The notes beneath the pieces were generated by a model. That model saw nothing but the letters and a program-made list of their open reading frames with translations. It did no database searches and had not been told where the DNA came from. A stretch of DNA of 7,884 nt from an uncultured Clostridia bacterium (GTDB lineage: Bacteria; Bacillota; Clostridia; Lachnospirales; Lachnospiraceae). Where the stretch lies: contig CALZBV010000116.1 in assembly GCA_945622055.1 (NCBI GenBank), positions 1-7,884 on the forward strand. Direction: 5' to 3'. Positions 1 to 6,521 of this stretch are shown here, in pieces (within the stretch, counting starts at the first letter, position 1; every line of letters starts with the position of its first letter). The position numbers were made by a program, and so were the translations under genes.

Positions 1-113
1 AGGCACTGGAAAAGGGAATCAGCACTGTTGTTTATGACCGTGGCGGTTTCGTATACCAGGGCAAGGTTAAGGCGCTTGCTGAGGCAGCAAGAGAAGCCGG
101 CTTAGAATTCTAA
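1..113 (+). CDS. rplR: 50S ribosomal protein L18, C-terminal end (partial)
   Basis: Only the last 37 codons are inside the window; the reading frame runs from base 3 to a TAA at 111-113. The peptide contains VVYDRGGFVYQGKVKALAEA and ends AREAGLEF, the typical C-terminus of bacterial L18, the 5S rRNA-binding protein of the large subunit's central protuberance. The order L18-S5-L30-L15-SecY downstream is the standard spc operon order and supports the call. The S5 ribosome binding site starts 2 nt after the stop, so the two genes are almost certainly cotranscribed. Confidence 0.95.
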   Translation, partial: ALEKGISTVVYDRGGFVYQGKVKALAEAAREAGLEF

Positions 114-127
114 TCAGGAGGTATAAC

Positions 128-631
128 ATGAAACGTACAATCGTTGATGCCAGCAATTTGGAATTATTAGATAAGTTAGTAAGCATCAAGCGCGTATCCA
201 AGACTGTTAAGGGTGGTCGTAACTTCCGTTTCGCAGCACTTGTTGTTGTAGGAGACAAGAACGGACACGTAGGCGCTGGTCTTGGTAAGGCAGCAGAAAT
301 TCCGGAAGCTATTCGTAAGGCTAAGGAAGATGCTATTAAGAATATCATCGAGCTTCCGCTTGATGAGAACGGTTCCGTACCGCACGACTACGTAGGTAAG
401 TTCGGCAGCTCTTCTGTACTTTTAAAGCGTAGCCCGGAAGGTACCGGTATCATCGCTGGTGGTCCGGCACGTAACGTACTTGAGATGGCAGGCTTTAAGA
501 ACATTCGTACCAAGTCCCTTGGTTCTAACAACAAGCAGAACGTTGTTCTCGCAACGATCAACGGATTAAGCCAGTTAAAGACCCCGGAACAGGTAGCAGC
601 ACTCCGCGGTATTTCCGTAGATCAGCTGTAA
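128..631 (+). CDS. rpsE: 30S ribosomal protein S5
   Basis: Encodes a 167-residue protein of normal length for bacterial S5, a small-subunit protein near the decoding centre that contributes to translational accuracy. The N-terminal double-stranded-RNA-binding-like domain is visible at about residues 10-75, with the signature GGRNFRFAALVVVGDKNGHV at residues 29-48. The C-terminal domain covers about residues 85-160, with GTGIIAGGPARNVLEMAG at 105-122 and KSLGSNN at 129-135. The ATG at 128 is preceded by a perfect AGGAGGT at 116-122, 5 nt upstream. It lies 14 nt after rplR and 35 nt before rpmD in the spc operon. Nothing looks altered. Confidence 0.98.
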   Translation: MKRTIVDASNLELLDKLVSIKRVSKTVKGGRNFRFAALVVVGDKNGHVGAGLGKAAEIPEAIRKAKEDAIKNIIELPLDENGSVPHDYVGKFGSSSVLLKRSPEGTGIIAGGPARNVLEMAGFKNIRTKSLGSNNKQNVVLATINGLSQLKTPEQVAALRGISVDQL

Positions 632-653
632 GTCGTATTAACTCATTATTCAC

Positions 654-660
654 GGAGGTG
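654..660 (+). promoter_or_regulatory. Ribosome binding site that sets the rpmD start
   Basis: GGAGGTG lies at 654-660, 6 nt before the ATG at 667. An in-frame GTG at 658 overlaps this Shine-Dalgarno sequence and so cannot be the start; L30 begins MADKLKIT. Confidence 0.85.
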
Positions 661-666
661 TTTAAA

Positions 667-849
667 ATGGCAGACAAATTAAAGATTACTTTAGTTAAGT
701 CTACAATCGGTGCTATCCCGAAGCACAAGGCTACGGTAGCAGCACTTGGTTTAAAGAAAATCGGTAAGTCCGTTGAGATGCCTAACAATGAAGCAACCAA
801 GGGTATGCTTCAGCAGGTTAGACACTTAGTAAAGGTTGAAGAGATCTAA
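667..849 (+). CDS. rpmD: 50S ribosomal protein L30
   Basis: A 60-residue protein, the usual size for bacterial L30, a small large-subunit protein. It opens with KITLVKSTIGAIPKHKAT (residues 5-22), the conserved first strand and helix start, and continues with ALGLKKIGKSV, matching the family's conserved central turn. The ATG at 667 is chosen because the Shine-Dalgarno sequence directly precedes it. It lies between S5 and L15 as in nearly all bacteria that keep L30. Confidence 0.97.
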   Translation: MADKLKITLVKSTIGAIPKHKATVAALGLKKIGKSVEMPNNEATKGMLQQVRHLVKVEEI

Positions 850-872
850 TTATTGCAAGGAGGTGTAACACG

Positions 873-1313
873 ATGAATTTATCAGAATTAAGACCGGCAG
901 CAGGCTCTAAGCATAGCGACAACTTCAGACGTGGTCGTGGTCACGGTTCGGGTAACGGTAAGACTGCAGGTTACGGACATAAGGGCCAGAAGGCTCGTTC
1001 CGGAGCACCGAGAATCGGTTTCGAGGGTGGTCAGATGCCATTATACCGTAGACTTCCAAAGCGCGGTTTCCACAACATTAATTCCCAGGAAATCATCACA
1101 ATTAACGTAAGTATGTTAAATAGATTTGAGGACGGAGCTGAAGTAACCGTTGAATCTTTAATGGAAATCGGATTAGTGAGCAATCCGAAGGACGGCGTTA
1201 AGATTCTTGGAAACGGTGAACTTACCAAGAAGCTGGATGTTAAGGTGAATGCATTTAGTGCAAGCGCTGTAGAAAAGATTCAGGCTCTTGGTGGAAAAGC
1301 TGAGGTGGTATAG
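873..1313 (+). CDS. rplO: 50S ribosomal protein L15
   Basis: A 146-residue protein of standard length. The basic, glycine-rich N-terminal extension that penetrates 23S rRNA spans about residues 12-45 (RRGRGHGSGNGKTAGYGHKG at 19-38), followed by the conserved FEGGQMPLYRRLPKRGF at residues 50-66. The C-terminal globular part ends ALGGKAEVV. The start ATG at 873 follows a strong AAGGAGGTG at 857-865. The stop TAG at 1311-1313 is only 1 nt from the secY ATG, and the end of rplO carries the secY ribosome binding site, so translational coupling is likely. Confidence 0.98.
   Translation: MNLSELRPAAGSKHSDNFRRGRGHGSGNGKTAGYGHKGQKARSGAPRIGFEGGQMPLYRRLPKRGFHNINSQEIITINVSMLNRFEDGAEVTVESLMEIGLVSNPKDGVKILGNGELTKKLDVKVNAFSASAVEKIQALGGKAEVV
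1302..1308 (+). promoter_or_regulatory. secY ribosome binding site inside the 3' end of rplO
   Basis: GAGGTGG at 1302-1308 lies in the last codons of rplO, 6 nt before the secY ATG at 1315. It rules out the in-frame TTG at 1288, which would add nine residues with no homology to SecY. A ribosome finishing rplO would pass directly over this site. Confidence 0.7.
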
Positions 1314-1314
1314 A

Positions 1315-2643
1315 ATGCTTGATACAGTCAAGAATGCGTTTAAGGTAAAAGAAATCCGTAACAAGCTGTTCTTCACTTTCGTTGCACTTTTAGTCGTAAG
1401 ACTGGGCTGTGCTCTTCCGGTACCTGGAATCAGACACGATCTGTTCCAGGGCTGGCTGGCATCGAAGGACGGACTCGGATTCCTGGATACTTTGACCGGT
1501 GGATCCTTTTCACAGTTATCCATTTTTGCACTGAACATTTCCCCTTACATTACCGCATCCATTATCATGCAGCTCTTAACTATCGTATTTCCGAAGTTAG
1601 AGGAGCTGCAGAAGGATGGAGCAAGCGGTCAGAAGAAGATTGCAGAGTACTCTCGTTATCTTACGATTGCACTTGCAGTTATTGAGTCTATCGCACTTGT
1701 AATTGGCTTCAGCAATTCCTCCTATCTGGATGGAGGTATGAAGTTCTCCAACATCGTTATTATTACGCTTTCCTTTACGGCTGGTTCTGCCTTCCTGATG
1801 TGGTTAGGTGAGCAGATTACCGAGAAGGGAATCGGAAATGGTATTTCCATTATCCTTTTAATCAATATTGTAGCGAGCATGCCGAATGACTTCCATAACC
1901 TCATTCAGAAGTTTGTTATTAACCCGACGGCTGTTGTAAATAAGGTTCTTGGTGCAATCGGAATTGTTGTAGTGGTAGTTGCCATTGTCGTTCTCGTTAT
2001 TCTTCTTCAGGATGCACAGAGAAAGATTCCGGTACAATATGCGCAGAAGGTACAGGGAAGAAAGATGGTTGGTGGACGTGGTTCCTTTATTCCGTTAAAG
2101 GTAAATACCGCGAACGTTATTCCGGTTATTTTCGCCATGTCCTTATTACAGACTCCGGTCATTATTATGTCCTTCATGGGAATTACCCCGGCAAGAGCAC
2201 ATTTCTGGCCGAAGGTTGCGTACCTTCTCTCCTCTCAGTACTGGTTCAACTTCTCCAGCTGGGGTGAGTTCAAGTATACGCTTGGTGCACTGATTTACAT
2301 TGCACTTCTTGTTGTATTTGCTTATTTCTATACGTCCATTACCTTTAATCCGATGGAAGTTGCAAACAACATGAAGAAGCAGGGAGGTTTTATCCCGGGA
2401 ATCCGTCCGGGCAGACCGACGACCGAGTTCCTTACAAGAATCCTCAACTACATCATCTTCATTGGTGCTGTAGGTCTGATTATTGTCAGTCTCGTTCCGA
2501 TTGTTCTGGCAGGCGCAACCGGAGTTCGCGTAAGCTTCGGTGGAACCTCTATCATTATCGTAGTGAGCGTTATTCTGGAGACCTTAAAGCAGATTGATTC
2601 CATGCTTCTGGTTCGTCAGTATAAAGGCTTCTTAAATGACTAA
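1315..2643 (+). CDS. secY: Protein translocase subunit SecY
   Basis: A 442-residue polytopic membrane protein, the channel-forming subunit of the SecYEG translocon that exports unfolded preproteins and inserts membrane proteins. About ten transmembrane segments are visible. SecY signature 1, covering the plug and TM2 region, lies at about residues 60-88 (TGGSFSQLSIFALNISPYIT at 61-80). Signature 2 lies at about 163-182 (WLGEQITEKGIGNGISIILL). The cytoplasmic loop at about 236-250 (RKIPVQYAQKVQGRK) and the SecA/ribosome-contacting loop at about 352-369 (NMKKQGGFIPGIRPGRPT) are intact. The end, RQYKGFLND, is typical. The ATG at 1315 is selected because the Shine-Dalgarno sequence lies just upstream within rplO. 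Complete and apparently functional. Confidence 0.98.
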   Translation: MLDTVKNAFKVKEIRNKLFFTFVALLVVRLGCALPVPGIRHDLFQGWLASKDGLGFLDTLTGGSFSQLSIFALNISPYITASIIMQLLTIVFPKLEELQKDGASGQKKIAEYSRYLTIALAVIESIALVIGFSNSSYLDGGMKFSNIVIITLSFTAGSAFLMWLGEQITEKGIGNGISIILLINIVASMPNDFHNLIQKFVINPTAVVNKVLGAIGIVVVVVAIVVLVILLQDAQRKIPVQYAQKVQGRKMVGGRGSFIPLKVNTANVIPVIFAMSLLQTPVIIMSFMGITPARAHFWPKVAYLLSSQYWFNFSSWGEFKYTLGALIYIALLVVFAYFYTSITFNPMEVANNMKKQGGFIPGIRPGRPTTEFLTRILNYIIFIGAVGLIIVSLVPIVLAGATGVRVSFGGTSIIIVVSVILETLKQIDSMLLVRQYKGFLND

Positions 2644-2652
2644 TGAACTAAC

Positions 2653-2682
2653 ATAGGGTGGGACTTACTTGTTCCACCCTAT
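2653..2682 (+). promoter_or_regulatory. 12-bp hairpin in the secY-adk gap
   Basis: The arm ATAGGGTGGGAC (2653-2664) pairs with GTTCCACCCTAT (2671-2682) across a 6-nt loop. All 12 pairs form, one of them a G-T wobble. It begins 9 nt after the secY stop. The sequence after it (TATTAAAC) has no T-run, so it is not a standard intrinsic terminator. It may be an RNA-processing or stability element, or a weak attenuator lowering adk-map-infA relative to secY. The structure is seen directly; the role is inference. Confidence 0.6.
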
Positions 2683-2710
2683 TATTAAACAATGAAAAAG
2701 GAGGGGCAAA

Positions 2711-3352
2711 ATGAAGATTGTTATGTTGGGAGCACCGGGTGCCGGCAAGGGTACCCAGGCAAAGCAGATTGCTAAAAAATTTGATATTCCGCATATTTCA
2801 ACCGGAGACATTTTCCGTGCCAATATCAAGAACAACACTGAGCTTGGTAAGAAAGCAAAGGAATTTATGGACCAGGGTATGTTAGTTCCGGATTCTCTGA
2901 CGCTTGAGCTGATCATGGACCGTTTTGCACAGCCGGATTGTGAGAATGGATACGTGTTAGACGGTTTTCCGAGAACCATTCCGCAGGCAGAGGCTCTGAC
3001 CAAGGCATTAGCGGAAAAGGGAGAGAACATTGATTTTGCAATCAATGTTGAGGTGCCGGATGAGTCCATCGTTCGTCGTATGTCCGGAAGACGTGCATGC
3101 TTAAGCTGTGGAGCAACCTATCACATTAAGTACAATGCACCGGTAAAGGAGGGTATCTGTGATACCTGTGGTTCCGAGCTCGTACTTCGTGAGGATGATA
3201 AGCCGGAGACCGTATTAAAGCGTCTTTCGGTATATCATGATCAGACGCAGCCGCTCATCGATTACTACAATCGTGAGGGTGTACTTCGCGAGGTAGACGG
3301 AACGAAGGACATGAACGATGTATTTCAGGACATTCTTGCGATTCTTTGTTAG
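2711..3352 (+). CDS. adk: Adenylate kinase, zinc-lid type
   Basis: A 213-residue cytoplasmic enzyme catalysing ATP + AMP <-> 2 ADP. The P-loop GAPGAGKGT is at residues 7-15, the AMP-binding part follows (HISTGDIFRA, 28-37), and LDGFPRT at 83-89 is the family signature. The lid domain carries C130-x2-C133 and C150-x2-C153, the four-cysteine zinc site typical of Gram-positive adenylate kinases, which supports a Firmicute source. The start ATG at 2711 follows AAGGAGGGG. It lies between secY and map, the common arrangement in Firmicutes. The 67-nt upstream gap contains the hairpin at 2653-2682. Confidence 0.98.
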   Translation: MKIVMLGAPGAGKGTQAKQIAKKFDIPHISTGDIFRANIKNNTELGKKAKEFMDQGMLVPDSLTLELIMDRFAQPDCENGYVLDGFPRTIPQAEALTKALAEKGENIDFAINVEVPDESIVRRMSGRRACLSCGATYHIKYNAPVKEGICDTCGSELVLREDDKPETVLKRLSVYHDQTQPLIDYYNREGVLREVDGTKDMNDVFQDILAILC

Positions 3353-3366
3353 GAAAGAGGCGTACT

Positions 3367-4125
3367 ATGGCAGTAACGATTAAATCCGAACGGGAAATCG
3401 AGCTGATGCGTGAATCCGGTCGAATCCTTTCGATTGTTCACACAGAGCTCGCTGCAATGATCAGACCGGGGATTAGTACCCTGGATATTGATAAAAAATG
3501 TCGGGAGATTATTCGTGACTTCGGATGCATTCCTTCCTTTTTGAATTATGAAGGATATCCTGCATCGGTTTGTGTCTCTGTTAACGAAGAAGTGGTTCAC
3601 GGAATTCCGAAAAAAAATCATATCATCAAAGAGGGCGATATTGTAAGCCTTGATGCCGGTGTTATCTATAAGGGATATCATTCGGATGCAGCGCGTACGA
3701 TTGCGGTAGGAGAAATCAAACCGGAATATAAAAAGCTGATTGACGTAACGAAGCAGGCGTTCTTTGAAGGAATCAAGTTTGCAAAACCGGGATACCGGAT
3801 TGGAGATATCTCCGGTGCAATCCAGGATTACGCAGAATCCTTTGGTTTTTCATTGGTACGTGAATTGGTTGGACACGGAGTAGGAAGTGCGCTTCATGAA
3901 GATCCGCAGGTTCCGAATTTCCGTACAAAACAAAAGGGGATGCGTCTGGAACCCGGTATGACTCTTGCGGTGGAACCGATGGTAAACTTCGGTAAACCGG
4001 ATGTACTTTGGCTGGATGATGACTGGACCGTAATCACCGCAGATGGACTGCCGTCTGCACATTACGAAAACACGATTTTAATAACAGAAGGTGAACCGGA
4101 GCTGTTCACGATAGAGCGGAAATAG
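3367..4125 (+). CDS. map: Methionine aminopeptidase, type I
   Basis: A 252-residue metalloprotease that removes the N-terminal methionine from nascent proteins. All dinuclear-metal ligands of the family are present: D96 (SLDAG), D107 (HSDAAR), H170 (GHGVG), E203 (AVEPM) and E234 (HYENT). The substrate-site histidine is H78 in VVHGIP. Length matches short type Ia enzymes with no N-terminal SH3-binding or zinc extension. The ATG at 3367 is chosen because GGAAAGAGG at 3352-3360 immediately precedes it; an in-frame TTG at 3346 lies inside adk and is rejected. The 14-nt gap from adk and 34-nt gap to infA indicate one operon. Confidence 0.98.
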   Translation: MAVTIKSEREIELMRESGRILSIVHTELAAMIRPGISTLDIDKKCREIIRDFGCIPSFLNYEGYPASVCVSVNEEVVHGIPKKNHIIKEGDIVSLDAGVIYKGYHSDAARTIAVGEIKPEYKKLIDVTKQAFFEGIKFAKPGYRIGDISGAIQDYAESFGFSLVRELVGHGVGSALHEDPQVPNFRTKQKGMRLEPGMTLAVEPMVNFGKPDVLWLDDDWTVITADGLPSAHYENTILITEGEPELFTIERK

Positions 4126-4159
4126 CAGGAAACTGCATACGTAAAGAAAGGAGAATTCC

Positions 4160-4378
4160 ATGGCAAAGACAGATGTTGTAGAGGTTGAAGGAACCGTAAT
4201 AGAAAAGCTTCCGAACGCTATGTTCCAGGTTGAGCTGGAGAATGGTCACCGTGTGCTTGCACACATCAGCGGAAAGCTTCGTATGAACTTCATTAAGATC
4301 GTTCCGGGTGATAAGGTTACCTTGGAGCTTTCTCCATACGACCTGACAAAGGGAAGAATTACCTGGAGAGACAAATAG
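4160..4378 (+). CDS. infA: Translation initiation factor IF-1
   Basis: A 72-residue single OB-fold protein of exact family length. It binds the 30S A site with IF-2 and IF-3 during initiation. Conserved blocks are VEVEGTVIEKLPNAMFQVEL (residues 7-26), NGHRVLAHISGK (28-39) and LSPYDLTKGRITWR (57-70). The start ATG at 4160 follows AAAGGAG at 4147-4153. Many clostridial relatives have a small KOW-domain gene between map and infA; here the 34-nt gap leaves no room for one. It is the last gene of the run, because a terminator follows at once where rpmJ would be expected. Confidence 0.98.
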   Translation: MAKTDVVEVEGTVIEKLPNAMFQVELENGHRVLAHISGKLRMNFIKIVPGDKVTLELSPYDLTKGRITWRDK

Positions 4379-4383
4379 TTTTT

Positions 4384-4413
4384 GGGCCTTGCGCAATGCG
4401 CAGGGCTTTTTTT
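4384..4413 (+). terminator. Intrinsic terminator directly after infA
   Basis: A GC-rich hairpin with arms GGCCTTGCGC and GCGCAGGGCT around a 3-nt AAT loop (4395-4397) is followed by seven T residues at 4407-4413. The core stem has nine pairs, including one G-T wobble. It begins 5 nt after the infA stop, so it should end the spc-operon transcript here. Confidence 0.88.
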
Positions 4414-4601
4414 AAGGAAGAGTATGATGCTGGAAGAATGCAGCATCAGAAGCTGTGCGCCGGATGATATTAAGGTAACGGACAATGTTACGGTAGTGTG
4501 GGGAATAAAATAAATATGCAGTTTACTGTATGTGTGGTAAAATGCTATTTAGAATGTTCTGCTTCTATGGCTGTCGTAAATATATAAGAAAGAGGTGAGC
4601 T
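4414..4601 (+). other. Intergenic stretch with hairpin and doubtful 29-codon frame
   Basis: No confident gene lies here. A perfect 8-bp inverted repeat, TGATGCTG (4425-4432) with CAGCATCA (4441-4448), encloses an 8-nt loop. An ATG at 4424 opens a 29-codon frame to a TAA at 4511-4513, with the purine-rich AAGGAAGAG close upstream; the peptide, starting MMLEECSIRS, is not recognised. It could be a tiny gene, a broken gene start, or chance. The right half holds a candidate promoter for the ABM gene. Confidence 0.3.
4515..4543 (+). promoter_or_regulatory. Candidate extended -10 promoter upstream of the ABM gene
   Basis: TGGTAAAAT at 4535-4543 fits an extended -10 element (TGn plus TAAAAT). The -35 position, TATGCA at 4515-4520 with 17-nt spacing, is weak. 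An alternative pairing is TTTACT at 4522-4527 with TATTTA at 4546-4551. Since a terminator separates this gene from infA, some promoter is expected here. Confidence 0.4.
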
Positions 4602-4934
4602 ATGGCTATTTCGGTAAATATATACTATACTGGGAAAAATGGAGCTGCAAGAAAATTCGCAGATGAAATGATTACAAGTGGAACTGTTCGGAAAATAAAA
4701 GAGGAAGCAGGAAATTTAAGATATGATTATTTTGTAAAATTGGATGATCCGGATACTGTCCTGCTGATTGATAGCTGGGAGTCGCAGACTGCACTTGATA
4801 TTCACCACGATTCTCCAATGATGAATAAAATAATCGAATTACGAGACAAATATGACTTACATATGAGAGTTGAAAGATATGTAACAGATGAATCCGGCAT
4901 TCCAAGTAAAGATATCCAATATATCAGAGATTAA
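4602..4934 (+). CDS. ABM-domain (antibiotic biosynthesis monooxygenase-like) protein
   Basis: A 110-residue protein resembling the ABM/YgiN family of small dimeric alpha/beta-barrel proteins, which include quinol monooxygenases and haem-degrading enzymes; most members have no known substrate. The pattern is an N-terminal strand SVNIYYT (residues 4-10), a helix rich in A and E, GNLRYDYFVKLDDPDTVLLI (37-56), then DSWESQTALDIHH (57-69), where the W-E...AL..H motif is characteristic. A last strand, HMRVERYV, closes the barrel. The final residues, about 95-110, extend past the domain. No signal peptide is seen, so it is probably cytoplasmic. The start ATG at 4602 follows AAAGAGGTGAG. It sits between a terminator and an MFS gene, and a link to transporter substrate or oxidative metabolism is only conjecture. 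Confidence 0.8.
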   Translation: MAISVNIYYTGKNGAARKFADEMITSGTVRKIKEEAGNLRYDYFVKLDDPDTVLLIDSWESQTALDIHHDSPMMNKIIELRDKYDLHMRVERYVTDESGIPSKDIQYIRD

Positions 4935-5188
4935 AGCAATTATTTCCGTAAGCGGGAACAGGCTGTTTTTTGATGGAGAAAAATGTAAGGGAAACGGTAA
5001 CAATGCCGCAGAAGGGAGATACATGGACAGAAACAGATGAACAGAGAAACTTTCTTATCAATACCATAACAGAATTTCTGCTTGAAAAGGTGATATGAAA
5101 GCCGATCTGTTACGCAGATGATAATAGTTCAACTATGCTTTTGTACAGTTTTCTGTCATAGAAACGAATCAGTGAAAGGAATGAAAAT
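4935..5188 (+). other. Gap between the ABM and MFS genes with an orphan 41-codon frame
   Basis: No recognised gene lies here. One + strand frame is open from 4952, with an ATG at 4973 and a TGA at 5096-5098. It would encode 41 residues starting MEKNVRETVT and ending ITEFLLEKVI. Its acidic/amphipathic, helix-like C-terminus looks protein-like, but no good ribosome binding site precedes the ATG. It may be the 3' remnant of a gene lost between the ABM and MFS genes. No convincing terminator for the ABM gene or promoter for the MFS gene was found in this gap. Confidence 0.3.
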
Positions 5189-6373
5189 ATGTTTATTCTG
5201 ATTTCAATTATTTATCTCGCATTTATTTCGTTAGGACTTCCGGATTCACTTTTTGGTTCAGCTTGGCCTGCAATGCATAAAGCACTTAATGTACCGCTGT
5301 CCTATATGGGAATTGTTTCAACAGTAGTTATCCTATGTACCATGCTTTCCAGTCTTTTTTCGGAGCGCATGATAAAGAGATTTGGCACAGGAGCAGTTAC
5401 GTCTGCAAGTGTATTACTGAGTGCCATAGGTCTTTTCGGATACTCGACGGCCAATTCTCTGCCCATACTTTGCGTCTGGGCAATCCCATACGGCTTAGGG
5501 GCAGGCTCAATTGATACCGCACTCAACAGTTATGTTGCCCTAAATCTGAAATCAAGGCATATGAGCTGGCTACATTGCTTCTGGGGGGTAGGAACAATCA
5601 TAGGCCCGTATATTATGGGAAGCTGTCTTTCGGGTAGCGGAGGATGGCAAGGCGGATATCGTATTGTTTCGCTTATTCAGGCAGCCATTGCAGCAGTAAT
5701 GTTTCTCAGCATTCCCTTATGGAATAAATTTTCAAAATCCGGAACAACAAAGCAAAAGGAGAAAGCATTCGTCGGAATAGGAAACACGCTGAAAATGAAA
5801 GGAGTGCCGTTCGTACTTCTCACTTTTTTCGGATATTCCGCCCTTGAAGCAACTACAGGTGTATGGGCAAGCAGTTATCTTTGTGAATATAAGGGAATGG
5901 CCGAAGCTACTTCAGCAAAATATGCCGCACTTTTCTTTCTCGGAATAACCTTTGGAAGATTTGTATGCGGTTTTATTTCCGATAAGCTTGGGGACAAGAA
6001 GCTGATACGCATAGGCTTTGCGGGAATTATAGCGGGTATTGTACTTATACTTATTCCTGTTGAAGCAAATGTGATTACGCTTTTAGGACTTGTAGTAACG
6101 GGCATTGGCTGTGCTCCTATCTATCCGTCACTGATTCATTCTGCCCCTGTTTATTTCGGTGTCAATGGTTCCCAGGCGGTCATTGGTCTGGAAATGGCGT
6201 GTGCCTGTGCAGGTGCAGCAATTATGCCACCGGCGTTCGGAATAATTGCGAATATGACGGGCCTGATGGCTTATCCGTTTTATATTCTGATACTGGCCTT
6301 TGTAATGATAGTGATGTTTGAAATGCTGAATAAAAGCCTGACAAACCATGCAGAGAACTCCATGAAATATTAG
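5189..6373 (+). CDS. MFS transporter, sugar/fucose-permease-like
   Basis: A 394-residue integral membrane protein with about twelve hydrophobic segments in two halves, split by a hydrophilic central loop at about residues 178-205. The second-half motif A, GFISDKLGDKK at 261-271, and its degenerate first-half counterpart, SERMIKRFG at 58-66, mark it as a major facilitator superfamily member. GLGAGSIDTALNSYVA (102-117) resembles fucose-permease-like (FHS) members of Firmicutes. Substrate and direction are not determinable from the sequence. The ATG at 5189 is the only start after an in-frame stop at 5159; the ribosome binding site AAAGGA is at 5175-5180. The protein enters its first membrane helix almost at once. 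The gene appears intact. The gap from the ABM gene leaves cotranscription uncertain. Confidence 0.88.
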   Translation: MFILISIIYLAFISLGLPDSLFGSAWPAMHKALNVPLSYMGIVSTVVILCTMLSSLFSERMIKRFGTGAVTSASVLLSAIGLFGYSTANSLPILCVWAIPYGLGAGSIDTALNSYVALNLKSRHMSWLHCFWGVGTIIGPYIMGSCLSGSGGWQGGYRIVSLIQAAIAAVMFLSIPLWNKFSKSGTTKQKEKAFVGIGNTLKMKGVPFVLLTFFGYSALEATTGVWASSYLCEYKGMAEATSAKYAALFFLGITFGRFVCGFISDKLGDKKLIRIGFAGIIAGIVLILIPVEANVITLLGLVVTGIGCAPIYPSLIHSAPVYFGVNGSQAVIGLEMACACAGAAIMPPAFGIIANMTGLMAYPFYILILAFVMIVMFEMLNKSLTNHAENSMKY

Positions 6374-6440
6374 TGTATCTCGTCGAAGTTTTGTTACATG
6401 ACGTTTTAAAAAATGCATAAAGTATTTGTTATAAATTTGC
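6374..6440 (+). other. AT-rich junction between the MFS gene and the transposon left end
   Basis: This 67-nt AT-rich stretch contains no gene and no clear terminator for the MFS gene. The outer boundary and cleavage site of the IS200/IS605-type element probably fall within it, because in this family cleavage occurs a short distance 5' of the left-end hairpin. The exact target tetra- or pentanucleotide cannot be fixed from one end. Confidence 0.4.
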
Positions 6441-6448
6441 GATGAAAA

Positions 6449-6468
6449 CCCACAGGCTTGCCTGTGGG
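6449..6468 (+). repeat. Left-end hairpin of the IS200/IS605-type element
   Basis: CCCACAGG (6449-6456) and CCTGTGGG (6461-6468) form a perfect 8-bp stem with the 4-nt loop CTTG. The hexamer ATGAAA flanks it on both sides, at 6442-6447 and 6469-6474. Y1 transposases of the IS605 family bind such subterminal hairpins and use the adjacent 5' bases as a guide to the cleavage site. Its position upstream of the tnpA transcription unit fits. It could also act as a terminator, but only an interrupted T-rich run follows. Confidence 0.65.
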
Positions 6469-6490
6469 ATGAAAGCCGCTTTTCTTTTAC

Positions 6491-6519
6491 TTGACAATTA
6501 CATAGAATAGATATATAAT
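6491..6519 (+). promoter_or_regulatory. Perfect-consensus sigma-A promoter of the transposon genes
   Basis: TTGACA at 6491-6496 and TATAAT at 6514-6519 are separated by exactly 17 nt, the ideal housekeeping promoter. Transcription should start near 6525-6527, about 225 nt before the RHH gene. No closer promoter of similar quality was noticed, so RHH-tnpA-tnpB are probably read from here. Confidence 0.85.
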
Positions 6520-6521
6520 CT

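Noticed and set aside
658..666. GTG start giving a longer L30
   Set aside because: The GTG overlaps the Shine-Dalgarno sequence; ATG 667 gives the normal L30 N-terminus.
1288..1314. TTG start giving a longer SecY
   Set aside because: The added nine residues are the out-of-frame end of rplO; ATG 1315 has a proper ribosome binding site.
3346..3366. TTG start giving a longer methionine aminopeptidase
   Set aside because: It lies inside the adk gene and overlaps the map ribosome binding site; ATG 3367 starts the normal enzyme.
4948..4971. Terminator after the ABM gene
   Set aside because: Only a 4-bp stem (AACA/TGTT) precedes the short T-run; too weak to call.
5142..5170. Promoter for the MFS gene (TTGTAC with a downstream ACGAAT)
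   Set aside because: The -10 position matches only three of six consensus bases; no convincing promoter was found in the gap.
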